From an uncultured Chitinophagaceae bacterium (GTDB taxonomy: Bacteria; Bacteroidota; Bacteroidia; Chitinophagales; Chitinophagaceae): a stretch of DNA of 19,977 nucleotides. Below are positions 7,353 through 15,274 of the stretch, piece by piece (positions within the stretch are counted from its first letter, which is position 1; every line of letters begins with the position of its first letter). A model generated the notes under the pieces. That model was given only the letters and a program-made list of their open reading frames with translations. It made no database searches and was not told the DNA's origin. The DNA lies in contig CAKSVK010000055.1 in assembly GCA_934502905.1 (NCBI GenBank), positions 1 to 19,977 on the forward strand, in the 5' to 3' direction. The translations under genes were made by a program, and so were the position numbers.

Positions 7353-7382
7353 GCCGGGGAATAATTACCGCAATTCCCCGGC
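7353..7382. repeat. 10-bp perfect hairpin GCCGGGGAAT / ATTCCCCGGC
   Basis: Left arm 7353-7362, 10-nt loop, right arm 7373-7382. It is GC-rich, 10 bp after the GTTAC hairpin, with no T-run on either side. It may act with the neighbouring hairpin as a bidirectional transcription end between tadA and the minus-strand operon. Confidence 0.6.
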
Positions 7383-7560
7383 ACGCCCTGATTAAGCTTT
7401 TGCACTACTGTGGCCTCAACTGTAGAGCCCTGATACATTACCTATATAAAAGGGATCTACTAACTTATCATCATCTACACTACTTGTCACGGCAGAATGA
7501 TTGAGGAGCCCCCAATAAGGTACTCGAAATGACGTATGGGTAGGTCGTCAGAGAAGCTGG

Positions 7561-9708
7561 CTAATTTACTATCAATTCGCTGACAAATACCCAGCCACGG
7601 GGGCGCTTTTTGTCCAGCCATTCGGGCACCGTCCTGACCGGTCTGGCAACTATCTTCAGGCACTTTAACTCCCTTGGTCCAAAAGAAACCTTCAGTTCCA
7701 TCAAAGAAGATAATTCTCCTTTTTTGGTTTGTTCCGGAACCAACCGCCCGAGCAACTTCAGGTCTTTTGGATCCATGCCTCCCCACACTTCCATGTATTC
7801 CGGCGGAAATATATACCTGCCGGAATTGTTGGCAGCGATCAGCAAAACAGATTGTATGGTAGGAGGTGCATCAAATAAAGCATAATAAACGGCGTCATTC
7901 TCCCTGAAACCTGCCCAATCCCCGTTCCCTACATTATCGAAGCTCCCGAGCTCTCCATCCGTCAGGTTGCTGATATCAGGCGGCGTAAACTTCTCCGCCG
8001 GCATAGCTCCGTACCATACAGAATCAGGTGTATAACCTTTACGTATAAACGAAGCCTGAATAACGGAGCTGCCATACCAGCCGGGCTTATCCGCACGGGC
8101 CTTAACGGTCACGTTCTTACTGACCTCAACAGGTCCGGCATAAAGCGTACCTGTTATACTATCCGGCTCTGTGCCATCCAGGGTATATCGTATCTCCACA
8201 CCTTTAAAAGGATGCTTCAGCTCCAGCTGTATACTGTTTTCAAATACCCCCGGCGGGTTCTTTATCACAGGCGGACTCAGTGCAATCATTTCCCTTCCAT
8301 CGTCTTTATACCCTGCTTCAATAAAGATCCTGTTATTCGCAGTTTTAATACGGTTGAGCTGCAGACTATCCACTTTAGTATCCCAGATAAATACAGCTGA
8401 TACTGCCGGCAGCGTCAGTACTTTTTCCAACCCGTCTGCGGCAAGCGCTGTACCGGACAGGGATATTTCCTCCAGCTTCTTTAAAGGAGCAAGCGCTTCC
8501 ATTCCTTTGGATGTTATTTCCGTATAATTAAGGTTGAGCTTCCGCAGATTTTCAAACTGCGCTATGACCTTCAGATCCTCATCTTTAACAGGCAAACGGG
8601 AAAGATTGAGCTCTACCACCTGCTTTTTCAACGGAAGGATCTCCTCCAGTTGCTTATTATCGTACACATTTCTTCCGTAAAGATTTGCTACCAGCGCCGG
8701 ACTACCTTTTCCCAGCGGAACGATCGTACGGTAATTGTTGTTTAATGCGGCAACCTTTTTCTCGTCTGCCGCTTCAAAATCATATGTCTTTGCACGGGTG
8801 GCTCCATCCGGCGTAAGGAATGCCGTTGCCGCAACCCGAAAAGTATTGCTATCGGGCAGGCTGAAAAGTTTTATATCTGTTGCCGCCCCCGATTCTATCC
8901 AGGCATACAGAATGGCTTCCTCCGCTTCAGTGAGCTGCGGTTTGGAAGCGGGTGGCATACGCTTTTTATCCTCCAGGGGCAGGTGCATCCGCCGGATCAT
9001 CAGGCTGGAATCTGCATTTCCCGCGATAAACAGGGGACCAGACTTCCCACCTTTTAACACGCCTTCCAGCTTATTCAGCAGCAGCTCTCCCTTCACACTG
9101 GACGAGCCGTGGCAACTGACGCATTTTTTTTCAAGGATCGGCTGTATAACATCAGCAAATACGATAGCTTCTTCCGGGGCTACCATCCTCATCTCGTTGC
9201 TCCTGACCGGCGCCAGCACATAATCTTCTCCATGCGTGAGATCTGCTCCCCAATGACCCGTAAGTATAATAGCAATGGAACTGAGCAATGTAAATAACCT
9301 GCCGGCAACCCTGTGCTTTATTAAAAACGCATGATAGGAATAAAACAAGAATCCAAATAAAGCCACTGCTATTCCGCCCCATTTATGCCAGTCCAGCAAA
9401 GTCCCTGCCCTTCCCTCTTCCATCGAGAGCAACATCCCCATGACAGCCGTGACGGAAGCCGACAGCGCTGCCGCCAAACGCAACAGATCCAGCCAGCTGT
9501 TGTCTTCTTCCCTGCTAACAGGAATCCATAGGGTAAAAAAAGCCAGCAGCAACAGCACAATAGGAAAATGCAGGAACATAGGATGCATTCTTCCGGCCAC
9601 AGCCAGCCACGAAGGTATTTTGATGAATACTTCAAAAACAACCAGGAACAGCAAAAAAACCATGCTGCCGAATAAAACACCCGATCCTATTTTTTTTATC
9701 TGTTGCAT
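7561..9708 (-). CDS. Membrane protein: DUF2231 + c-type haem + LRR + chitobiase-like domain
   Basis: 715 aa from the ATG at 9708; a TTG two codons upstream is less likely. The N-terminal half is a DUF2231-type membrane domain with five hydrophobic segments (about 11-30, 42-63, 74-96, 109-129, 135-151) and conserved polar motifs RMHPMFLHFP, DWHKWGG and GHWGADLTHG. A planctomycete-type cytochrome c domain follows: haem site CVSCH (Cys196, Cys199, His200) and MPP with likely axial Met251. Leucine-rich repeats come next (about 355-445, such as LRKLNLNYTEITSKGMEAL), then a chitobiase/FN3-associated segment (YTLDGTEPDS, about 480-555) and a discoidin-like C-terminal part (about 565-715). The soluble part should face the periplasm. 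It is probably the last gene of the minus-strand locus but lies 272 bp after the propeller gene. Substrate unknown. Confidence 0.85.
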   Translation of the reverse strand: MQQIKKIGSGVLFGSMVFLLFLVVFEVFIKIPSWLAVAGRMHPMFLHFPIVLLLLAFFTLWIPVSREEDNSWLDLLRLAAALSASVTAVMGMLLSMEEGRAGTLLDWHKWGGIAVALFGFLFYSYHAFLIKHRVAGRLFTLLSSIAIILTGHWGADLTHGEDYVLAPVRSNEMRMVAPEEAIVFADVIQPILEKKCVSCHGSSSVKGELLLNKLEGVLKGGKSGPLFIAGNADSSLMIRRMHLPLEDKKRMPPASKPQLTEAEEAILYAWIESGAATDIKLFSLPDSNTFRVAATAFLTPDGATRAKTYDFEAADEKKVAALNNNYRTIVPLGKGSPALVANLYGRNVYDNKQLEEILPLKKQVVELNLSRLPVKDEDLKVIAQFENLRKLNLNYTEITSKGMEALAPLKKLEEISLSGTALAADGLEKVLTLPAVSAVFIWDTKVDSLQLNRIKTANNRIFIEAGYKDDGREMIALSPPVIKNPPGVFENSIQLELKHPFKGVEIRYTLDGTEPDSITGTLYAGPVEVSKNVTVKARADKPGWYGSSVIQASFIRKGYTPDSVWYGAMPAEKFTPPDISNLTDGELGSFDNVGNGDWAGFRENDAVYYALFDAPPTIQSVLLIAANNSGRYIFPPEYMEVWGGMDPKDLKLLGRLVPEQTKKGELSSLMELKVSFGPRELKCLKIVARPVRTVPEWLDKKRPRGWVFVSELIVN

Positions 9709-9817
9709 TCGCAAATATTCTTAATTACATAAACCTGCAGCTGACCAACAAGACTATCATTACGATCCGTACTGGTGAACGTTCAGGAGAAAAACGCCAG
9801 CCCAGTTGTTTGAAAAT

Positions 9818-9855
9818 GGGATCTCTCCATTCCGCTACGCTCCAGCCGGGATGAC
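9818..9855 (-). repeat. GTCATCCCGG...AGAGATCCC intergenic repeat
   Basis: The minus strand starts GTCATCCCGGCTGGAGCG and ends GGAGAGATCCC. I recall sequences of this pattern as widespread intergenic repeats, but only one full copy is present here, so copy number cannot be judged. Confidence 0.45.
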
Positions 9856-9889
9856 ATAGAATATTTCTAAAGATCAATGTGCTGCGAAA

Positions 9890-9948
9890 GTTGCGTGTTC
9901 TCACGCAACCGGGCGACCCGTTGCCCCTGCACGTATCCTCACGTGCAG
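9890..9948. repeat. Three adjacent hairpins in 59 bp
   Basis: Hairpin 1: GTTGCGTG-TTCT-CACGCAAC (9890-9909), 8 bp perfect. Hairpin 2: GGGCGA-CCCG-TTGCCC (9911-9926), 6 bp with one G-T pair. Hairpin 3: CTGCACGT-ATCCTC-ACGTGCAG (9927-9948), 8 bp perfect. They are packed with 1 and 0 bp between them, and end 32 bp before the propeller gene's stop codon, in its 3' untranslated region. Confidence 0.8.
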
Positions 9949-9980
9949 TTCAAGGCAGATTGAATCGATCAGCCCGGCCG

Positions 9981-11006
9981 TCACACTCTTGTAAATTTAT
10001 ATGGGTATACTTTTCCGGAAGCCCACTGCGCCACATATATATTGTCCTCATCGTCTACACACACATCATGGGGATGGGTAAATATCTTCTCCGACTGGCT
10101 CATCGGCTGCAGCTTACCTTCCTTATATACCGGAGCCGCACCGCCAATATTAGAAACAACCTTATTTGCTTTATCCAAAATGGTTACAAAACCACTTCCT
10201 TCATGTTGCAGATCGGGCGAACGTAAAACTGCCGCATATAAATAATCGCCCTTGATAACAGGACGGCATACACAGGCACCGGGCAATTCAATGGTCTCCA
10301 GGTACTGCCCCTCCAGTGAAAAACGTTTGAAGCAGGTACGCGTTCTGTCCGTAACCAGCAGGCTGGGTTTTCCATACCTTTTATCGACCGTTATCCCATG
10401 CGCGTTGTCCAGGTGTGCGGGTCCTTCTCCCCTTCCGCCAAAGAAGTTTTTGATCTTTCCCTTTTCATCATAGTGGATAATATATTGCGCGCCATACCCG
10501 TCAGCAATATAAAACTCACCGTTATCTAATATGGTTGTTTCTGTCGGCACAAAGGCTTCCGCTTTTTCATATACCCCTGTTTCCTTAGGGTAATCTATCG
10601 TGAGCAGCACTTTGCCGTCAAGCGTTGTTTTATATACCTGGTGGCGATTGTTGTCGGTAATAAACAAATACTCTTCTCCGCCGGCCGACTGAAGACTTAA
10701 CCCATGCGCCCCGGGAAATTCATGTCCCCAGCTTCCTTTCAGCTTGCCTTTCTTATCATAGATAAGGATATTGTTTTTTGTTTCATTGGTCAGCAGGAAA
10801 ATGCGCCCTTTCCTGTCCTGTACCATTTCATGACAATCCTTTACCGGGTACTGGTCTGCATTGAGCGTACCCCAGCTTTTATTCATCGAGTAGCGCATAT
10901 GGTTATGACCATATACCGGGTCGTTTTTTTGAGCGAACATATCTTTGGCAATACTAAAGCCGGCTATGGTAAGCGAAGTCTGCCGGATAAATCTTCTTCT
11001 TTTCAT
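9981..11006 (-). CDS. Secreted NHL-type beta-propeller protein
   Basis: 341 aa, ATG at 11006, TGA at 9981. The N-terminus MKRRRFIRQTSLTIAGFSIA is a basic twin-arginine-like export signal ending near FAQ, so the mature protein should be periplasmic or surface-exposed. The rest is a run of propeller blades recognisable by H-x-(I/L/M) starts, D-x-x-G-x-I/F-Y and (D/E)-x-x-G-K turns: HEMVQDRKGRIFLL, HGLSLQSAGGEEYLFITD, NGEFYIADGYGAQYI, HGITVDKRYGKPSLLVTD, HPHDVCVDDEDNIYVAQW. This fits a six-bladed NHL/peptidylglycine-lyase-like fold, which usually serves binding or as an enzyme scaffold; no catalytic claim is made. It starts 37 bp after the DUF1501 gene and is likely co-transcribed with it. Cysteines (KDCHE, ACVCRP) are not CxxCH haem sites. 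Confidence 0.85.
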   Translation of the reverse strand: MKRRRFIRQTSLTIAGFSIAKDMFAQKNDPVYGHNHMRYSMNKSWGTLNADQYPVKDCHEMVQDRKGRIFLLTNETKNNILIYDKKGKLKGSWGHEFPGAHGLSLQSAGGEEYLFITDNNRHQVYKTTLDGKVLLTIDYPKETGVYEKAEAFVPTETTILDNGEFYIADGYGAQYIIHYDEKGKIKNFFGGRGEGPAHLDNAHGITVDKRYGKPSLLVTDRTRTCFKRFSLEGQYLETIELPGACVCRPVIKGDYLYAAVLRSPDLQHEGSGFVTILDKANKVVSNIGGAAPVYKEGKLQPMSQSEKIFTHPHDVCVDDEDNIYVAQWASGKVYPYKFTRV

Positions 11007-11043
11007 CCCTTAAAATATTATATTATTAGTGAGTCCGGTATTA

Positions 11044-12498
11044 TCAGGCGATCAGATCTCTTACAACATGCCCGGCTACATCCGTCAGCCGGTAACGGCG
11101 TCCCTGAAAGCGATAGGTCAATTTTTCGTGATCAAAGCCCAGCTGGTTTAAAATAGTAGCATGAAAGTCGTTTACATGCACGGGATCCTTTACAATATTA
11201 TACCCCAGCTCGTCTGTTTCCCCATATACCATCCCCGGCTTAATGCCACCGCCGGCCATCCACACGGTAAAGCAGCGCGGATGATGATCCCTTCCGTAGT
11301 TATCGGCGCTGAAACCTCCCTGGCAATAATTGGTCCTGCCAAATTCGCCTCCCCAGATAACCAGGGTTTCATCCAGCAGTCCCCTTTGCTTCAGGTCGGT
11401 GATCAATGCTGCAGAGGCCTGGTCCACATCCTTTGCCTGTCCGCGCATTTCATTAGGCAGGTTGCCGTGCTGATCCCATCCCTGGTGATACAGCTGAATA
11501 AACCGCACGCCGTTTTCAGAAAGCTTGCGGGCCAGCAAACAGTTTGCGGCATAGGTTCCGGGCACAAGACAGTCCGAGCCATAGAGCTTTACTATATCAT
11601 CGGGTTCCTTCGATACATCCATGATCTCCGGAACAGCCGTCTGCATGCGATAGGCCATTTCGTACTGCTGTATACGGGTGGCAATTTCCGGATCACCGAA
11701 ATCTTTGTATTGCATGTCATTCAAAGCCGCCACCTTATCCAGCATCCTCCGGCGAGAATTTCTGTCCATTCCCTCCGGATCCTGCAGGTATAATATCGGG
11801 TTCTCCCCACTGCTGAATTGAACCCCCTGGTGTATGGAATCCAGGAACCCGTTGGACCACAATTTAGAGTACACTCCCTGACCGTTACCTTTTCCACGAG
11901 ACAGCAAAACACAAAATGCCGGCAGGTTTTTATTTTCTGTTCCCAGTCCATAACTCACCCATGCGCCCATGCTCGGGCGGTTACCCTGCTGTGCGCCTGT
12001 TTGAAAAAATGTTAATGCAGGGTCGTGGTTGATAGCTTCCGTATGCAGCGACCTGACGATGCAAAGCTCATCCACGATCCCGGCCATGTGCGGAAAAAGT
12101 TCGCTCACCCACACACCTGATTTTCCATACTGCTGAAAGCCATAGTAGGAACCTACGAGCGGAAAAGAGGATTGTCCCGAGGTCATGCCGGTAAGACGTT
12201 GTCCGTTACGGATAGACTCAGGCAACTCCTGTCCCAGCATTTTATTGAGCATCGGCTTATAATCAAATGACTCCAACTGAGAAGGCGCTCCGTTCTGGAA
12301 TAAATAGATCACCCGTTTTGCTTTGGGAGCAAAATGGGGCACACCCGGGATAAAGGAAGCATCGTCCGCTTCATTTCGTTTAAACAGATCGGGTATCAGC
12401 AACGATCCCAGCGCCACACTCCCTATGCCAATGCTCAGGCGTGACAAAAATTTGCGCCTGTTGACATTCAGTCCGTGTTGCAATAATTCTTTCTCCAT
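11044..12498 (-). CDS. Tat-exported DUF1501 protein (alkaline-phosphatase/sulfatase-like fold)
   Basis: 484 aa, ATG at 12498, TGA at 11044. The N-terminus carries a clear Tat motif NRRKFL (13-18) followed by a hydrophobic stretch to about residue 36. Family landmarks of DUF1501 are present: NGAPSQLESFDYKP (69-82, variant of the usual GGPSHxDxFDPKP, with Gln and Glu replacing His and Asp), HDPALTFFQTGA, WDQHG (341-345), GGEFGRT (with Glu385) and GRDHHP (with Asp404, His405, His406). These late His/Asp/Glu positions resemble the metal site of the alkaline-phosphatase superfamily; catalysis is unproven for DUF1501. It starts 4 bp after the stop of the DUF1549/DUF1553 gene, which is tight operon spacing. 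The pairing of these two families is well known in Planctomycetes and also occurs in Bacteroidota. Confidence 0.92.
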   Translation of the reverse strand: MEKELLQHGLNVNRRKFLSRLSIGIGSVALGSLLIPDLFKRNEADDASFIPGVPHFAPKAKRVIYLFQNGAPSQLESFDYKPMLNKMLGQELPESIRNGQRLTGMTSGQSSFPLVGSYYGFQQYGKSGVWVSELFPHMAGIVDELCIVRSLHTEAINHDPALTFFQTGAQQGNRPSMGAWVSYGLGTENKNLPAFCVLLSRGKGNGQGVYSKLWSNGFLDSIHQGVQFSSGENPILYLQDPEGMDRNSRRRMLDKVAALNDMQYKDFGDPEIATRIQQYEMAYRMQTAVPEIMDVSKEPDDIVKLYGSDCLVPGTYAANCLLARKLSENGVRFIQLYHQGWDQHGNLPNEMRGQAKDVDQASAALITDLKQRGLLDETLVIWGGEFGRTNYCQGGFSADNYGRDHHPRCFTVWMAGGGIKPGMVYGETDELGYNIVKDPVHVNDFHATILNQLGFDHEKLTYRFQGRRYRLTDVAGHVVRDLIA

Positions 12499-12502
12499 AA
12501 CA

Positions 12503-14815
12503 CTATGTTTTTGTTATTGCCTCATCCATATTATAGATGACCTGCAGCACCGTTGCCATAGTAGCCAACGCTGCCGTAGCATTATTTTTCGGCTTATATT
12601 CCCCCACCTGTATCGTCTTCCCGATATTCTCCGGGTGTTCTGCAAAATATTGCTGCTGCTCTTTATAGTAATCAACAAGCAGATCTGTTTCCCGGGCAGA
12701 AGGTACCCTGTTCACAATACGCATGAACGCATTGCGGATCAATGCTTCGGTATCCCCGCCTTTTGACATAAGCTGGTCCGCCAGGGCTACAGACGACTCC
12801 AGTACCGTCGGGTCATTCATCATAATAAGCGCCTGCAACGGCGTATTGGTGCTGCTCCGCTTTACTTCGCACTGATCCCGGTTGCTGGCGTCAAATATCA
12901 TCATACTGGGTGGCGGCACAGTCCGTTTTATAAAAGTGTACATCCCCCTGCGATATAATTTATCTCCCTTATCCTGCTTGTAAGTTGCCAGCAGTCCCCG
13001 CCCCGATGTAGCCAGCTCCCAAAGTCCGGGCGGCTGGTACGGCTTTACGCTGGGACCTCCGATAACAGGTTGCAGCAAGCCGCTGCTGAACAATACCATA
13101 TCGCGGACCATCTCGGCATTCATACGGATACGCGGCGCATAGGATAAATAAATATTCTGCGGATCCGCTTTTTGCTTCTCCGGGCTGATGGCAGACGACT
13201 GCCGGTAAGTGGCGGAACTATATATCTGCTTCACCAATCGCTTGATATCCCATCCGTTGTCCCGGAAATCCACCGCCAGCCAATCGAGCAGCGCAGGGTT
13301 GGAAGGCAGGTCGCCCTGCATGCCAAAGTCGTTGGAGGAGGCCACAATGCCTCTTCCGAATATTTCCTGCCAGACACGGTTGACAAATACCCTTGCCGTT
13401 AACGGGTTCTTTTTGTCAAACAGCCACTTTGCCAGCCCCAGCCTGTTTTTAGGCAGGCTATCTGCAAACGGCATAATAGATGCCGGGGTGGCAGCCGACA
13501 CCTCTTCGCCATGCTGATCGTATACCCCCCGCAGCAAGACATATGTTTTGCGGAGCGTATCCAGGTCTTTCATTACGGACACCTGCAGCTTGTGGGTGTC
13601 TGCCCTGTTCATAAAATTCAACACGCCTTCCAGGTCTTCCTTCGTAATATCCATCCGCGGATTTTTAGCAAAAGTCTCCTGTCCCCCGACCGTAGATTCC
13701 AATCCTACCTCCCGGATATTGTTGAAAAAAGCGGAAAGCTGGAAATATTCCTTTTGTGAAAACGGATCGTATTTATGGTCGTGGCATTTGGCGCATTCCA
13801 TTGTCATGCCGAGCAGGGCAGTACCCAGCGTATTGGTTCTGTCCGTCACGTATTCCACCCGGTATTCCTCATCAATTACGCCGCCTTCTTCTGTGATCTT
13901 ATGATTACGGTTAAAACCTGTTGCCAGTATCTGCTCTTTTGTTGCATCCGGTATAAGGTCGCCGGCCAATTGCCAGGTAATGAACCGGTCATACGGCATA
14001 TTCTCATTAAAAGCATGGATCACCCAATCTCGCCATGGCCATTGCGTACGGTAATTATCATCCTGGTAACCATGCGAGTCTGCATACCGTGCCACGTCCA
14101 GCCAGGGAATGGCCATTCTTTCACCATAGGACGGACGGCTCAGTAATGCATCTATTTTTTTCTCGTAAGCATCCGGCGCTTTGTCATTCAAAAAGGTTTC
14201 TATTTCTTCCTGCGTAGGTGGCAGGCCTGTAATATCTAGACTGATCCTCCGTAACAACCGTTCCTTATCTGCTTCCGGATTAGGCTCCAACCCATGCCTC
14301 TCCATATTGAAGAGCACAAAATAATCGATCTCATTCCTCGGCCACTCCCCGTCTTTCACTTTGGGAAGCTCCGGCGATACGGGAGCCGCAAAGGCCCAGT
14401 GCTGCTCATATTTTGCACCCTGCTCTATCCATTTTTTGATGATCGCAATTTCTGAAGAGGTCAGTGTAAGATTACTGGAAACAGGCGGCATTATAATGGC
14501 TGTATCCATTGTGCTGATACGATGGTATACAGCTGATTTTTCCGGGCTTCCCGGTACGAGGGCGAAGGCATCGGGGTTCTCTTTCAACGCGGCATAAGCA
14601 CTTTCCTCCATATCCAGCCGCAACCCTGCCTCGCGCTTGTTGGCATCCGGCCCGTGACAGGCAAAACATTTATCGGAAAGAATAGGGCGCACCTGGAAAT
14701 TGTAGCTGATCTTACCGCTTCCGGCATCCGCATCGCCGGCTGAAACATTCCTGAAGAAAAAAATGCCCGCTACAGCAATCACACACAGGGCAATAATGAG
14801 ATAAATCTTTTTCAT
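12503..14815 (-). CDS. PSCyt1/DUF1549/DUF1553 (PSD1) cytochrome protein
   Basis: 770 aa from the ATG at 14815; an upstream TTG (14854) would bury the signal sequence, so it is rejected. MKKIYLIIALCVIAVAGIFF is a signal peptide or N-terminal anchor. PSCyt1 (about 35-135) has haem site CFACH (Cys50, Cys53, His54) and MPP as possible axial Met. DUF1549 (about 150-360) has HWAFAAP, RRISLDITGLPPT, WLDVARYADSHGYQ and a second CxxCH, CAKCH (341-345), followed by DHKYDPFSQKEYFQL. DUF1553 (about 435-720) has RVFVNRVWQEIFGRGIV and RSSTNTPLQALIMMND. All hallmarks are intact and length is usual for this family, which has no firmly established reaction. First gene of the minus-strand locus, it probably acts in the periplasm with two haems. 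Confidence 0.93.
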   Translation of the reverse strand: MKKIYLIIALCVIAVAGIFFFRNVSAGDADAGSGKISYNFQVRPILSDKCFACHGPDANKREAGLRLDMEESAYAALKENPDAFALVPGSPEKSAVYHRISTMDTAIIMPPVSSNLTLTSSEIAIIKKWIEQGAKYEQHWAFAAPVSPELPKVKDGEWPRNEIDYFVLFNMERHGLEPNPEADKERLLRRISLDITGLPPTQEEIETFLNDKAPDAYEKKIDALLSRPSYGERMAIPWLDVARYADSHGYQDDNYRTQWPWRDWVIHAFNENMPYDRFITWQLAGDLIPDATKEQILATGFNRNHKITEEGGVIDEEYRVEYVTDRTNTLGTALLGMTMECAKCHDHKYDPFSQKEYFQLSAFFNNIREVGLESTVGGQETFAKNPRMDITKEDLEGVLNFMNRADTHKLQVSVMKDLDTLRKTYVLLRGVYDQHGEEVSAATPASIMPFADSLPKNRLGLAKWLFDKKNPLTARVFVNRVWQEIFGRGIVASSNDFGMQGDLPSNPALLDWLAVDFRDNGWDIKRLVKQIYSSATYRQSSAISPEKQKADPQNIYLSYAPRIRMNAEMVRDMVLFSSGLLQPVIGGPSVKPYQPPGLWELATSGRGLLATYKQDKGDKLYRRGMYTFIKRTVPPPSMMIFDASNRDQCEVKRSSTNTPLQALIMMNDPTVLESSVALADQLMSKGGDTEALIRNAFMRIVNRVPSARETDLLVDYYKEQQQYFAEHPENIGKTIQVGEYKPKNNATAALATMATVLQVIYNMDEAITKT

Positions 14816-15274
14816 CCGTACACAATCGTTTATAATATCCGGATGCCTGCTCAACAGGGAAGGGCTAAGGCTGACCTAAAGCCCGCTACACAACGGAGAC
14901 CTGTCAATAACACTTCTCCTTTTTGGTCACTCCCTTTACTGTTTCCGGCTTTCAGGCTGACCATGGAACGGATCCCGTATCTGCATATATACGCCATTCC
15001 ACAGACTATTAAAGGTAAGATTTTTAATACTAATCAAATGGTAAATAAATTCACAATAGATGCTACTATGTTCACCGGAATCTGGCTGTTTGCCATATCC
15101 CGACACCCGGATCCCGGCCTATATTGCCATATCAGAATACACTTTTACCCGGTCATTGCCAATATTCATCGGCGTCTGTTTTTCCCGATCACGTAATTCT
15201 TTTTTCCCGATTGCGTAATTGTAAAAAAATAATAATTACGTGCTTTGCGGCGCAAACATAAAGACAAGATATAT
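14816..15274. other. Divergent intergenic region between cytochrome locus and TonB receptor
   Basis: 459 bp with no credible gene. The right end (15181-15247) holds a phased half-site array and a probable receptor promoter. For the minus-strand operon no full TAnnTTTG element is seen near the ATG. A perfect one on the minus strand (TATGTTTG, 15253-15260) lies about 440 bp upstream and would imply a long leader overlapping the receptor's control region. The middle (about 14860-15170) shows nothing recognisable. Confidence 0.5.
15181..15247 (+). promoter_or_regulatory. Three CGTAATT half-sites phased at 22 bp, with receptor promoter
   Basis: TTTCCCGAT-NN-CGTAATT occurs at 15181-15198 and 15203-15220, an exact 22-bp period. 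A third, inverted copy AATTACGTG at 15234-15242 is the exact reverse complement of CACGTAATT at 15190-15198, and its centre is again 22 bp on. A weak -7 element (GTGCTTTG, 15240-15247) overlaps the third site, with a TTG 18 bp upstream of it. It lies 28 bp before the receptor ATG. Regulator unknown. Confidence 0.55.

Larger units (their letters stand above)
7096..7560. other. Gene-free stretch made of hairpin repeats
   Basis: 465 bp between convergent tadA and the DUF2231 cytochrome gene with no credible ORF. In order it holds: two small hairpins each followed by a GAAATAT-like tail (7158-7180 and 7209-7230); a GAAC-ATC-GTTC element (7257-7276) repeated at 17797-17814; an 11-bp perfect hairpin GTTACTTTTTT/AAAAAAGTAAC (7317-7342); a 10-bp GCCGGGGAAT/ATTCCCCGGC hairpin (7353-7382); and near 7484-7535 a segment that on the minus strand starts GTCATTTCGAG and ends in TGCCGTGAC, resembling the GTCATTTCGA intergenic repeats I recall from Bacteroidota. 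Any of the hairpins could stop the two converging transcripts. Confidence 0.65.
9709..9980. other. Repeat-filled gap inside the minus-strand cytochrome locus
   Basis: 272 bp between two same-strand genes of one locus, far longer than the 4 and 37 bp gaps upstream. It holds a TGAACGTTCA palindrome (9776-9785), a GTCATCCCGG-type repeat (9818-9855) and three adjacent hairpins (9890-9948). An imperfect -7 element (minus strand AATATTTG, about 9712-9719) sits just before the ATG at 9708, so separate transcription of the last gene is possible. Confidence 0.6.

Noticed and set aside
11161..11793. 210-codon open frame on the plus strand
   Set aside because: Antisense to the DUF1501 gene, including its metal-site motifs; no recognisable domain.
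12503..14854. TTG start at 14854 for the PSCyt1/DUF1553 protein
   Set aside because: It would add 13 polar residues before a clear MKKIYLIIALC signal sequence; the ATG at 14815 is preferred.
14855..15196. Small plus-strand ORF (117 codons) upstream of the TonB receptor
   Set aside because: No domain or signal, and it runs into the regulatory half-site array; likely chance.
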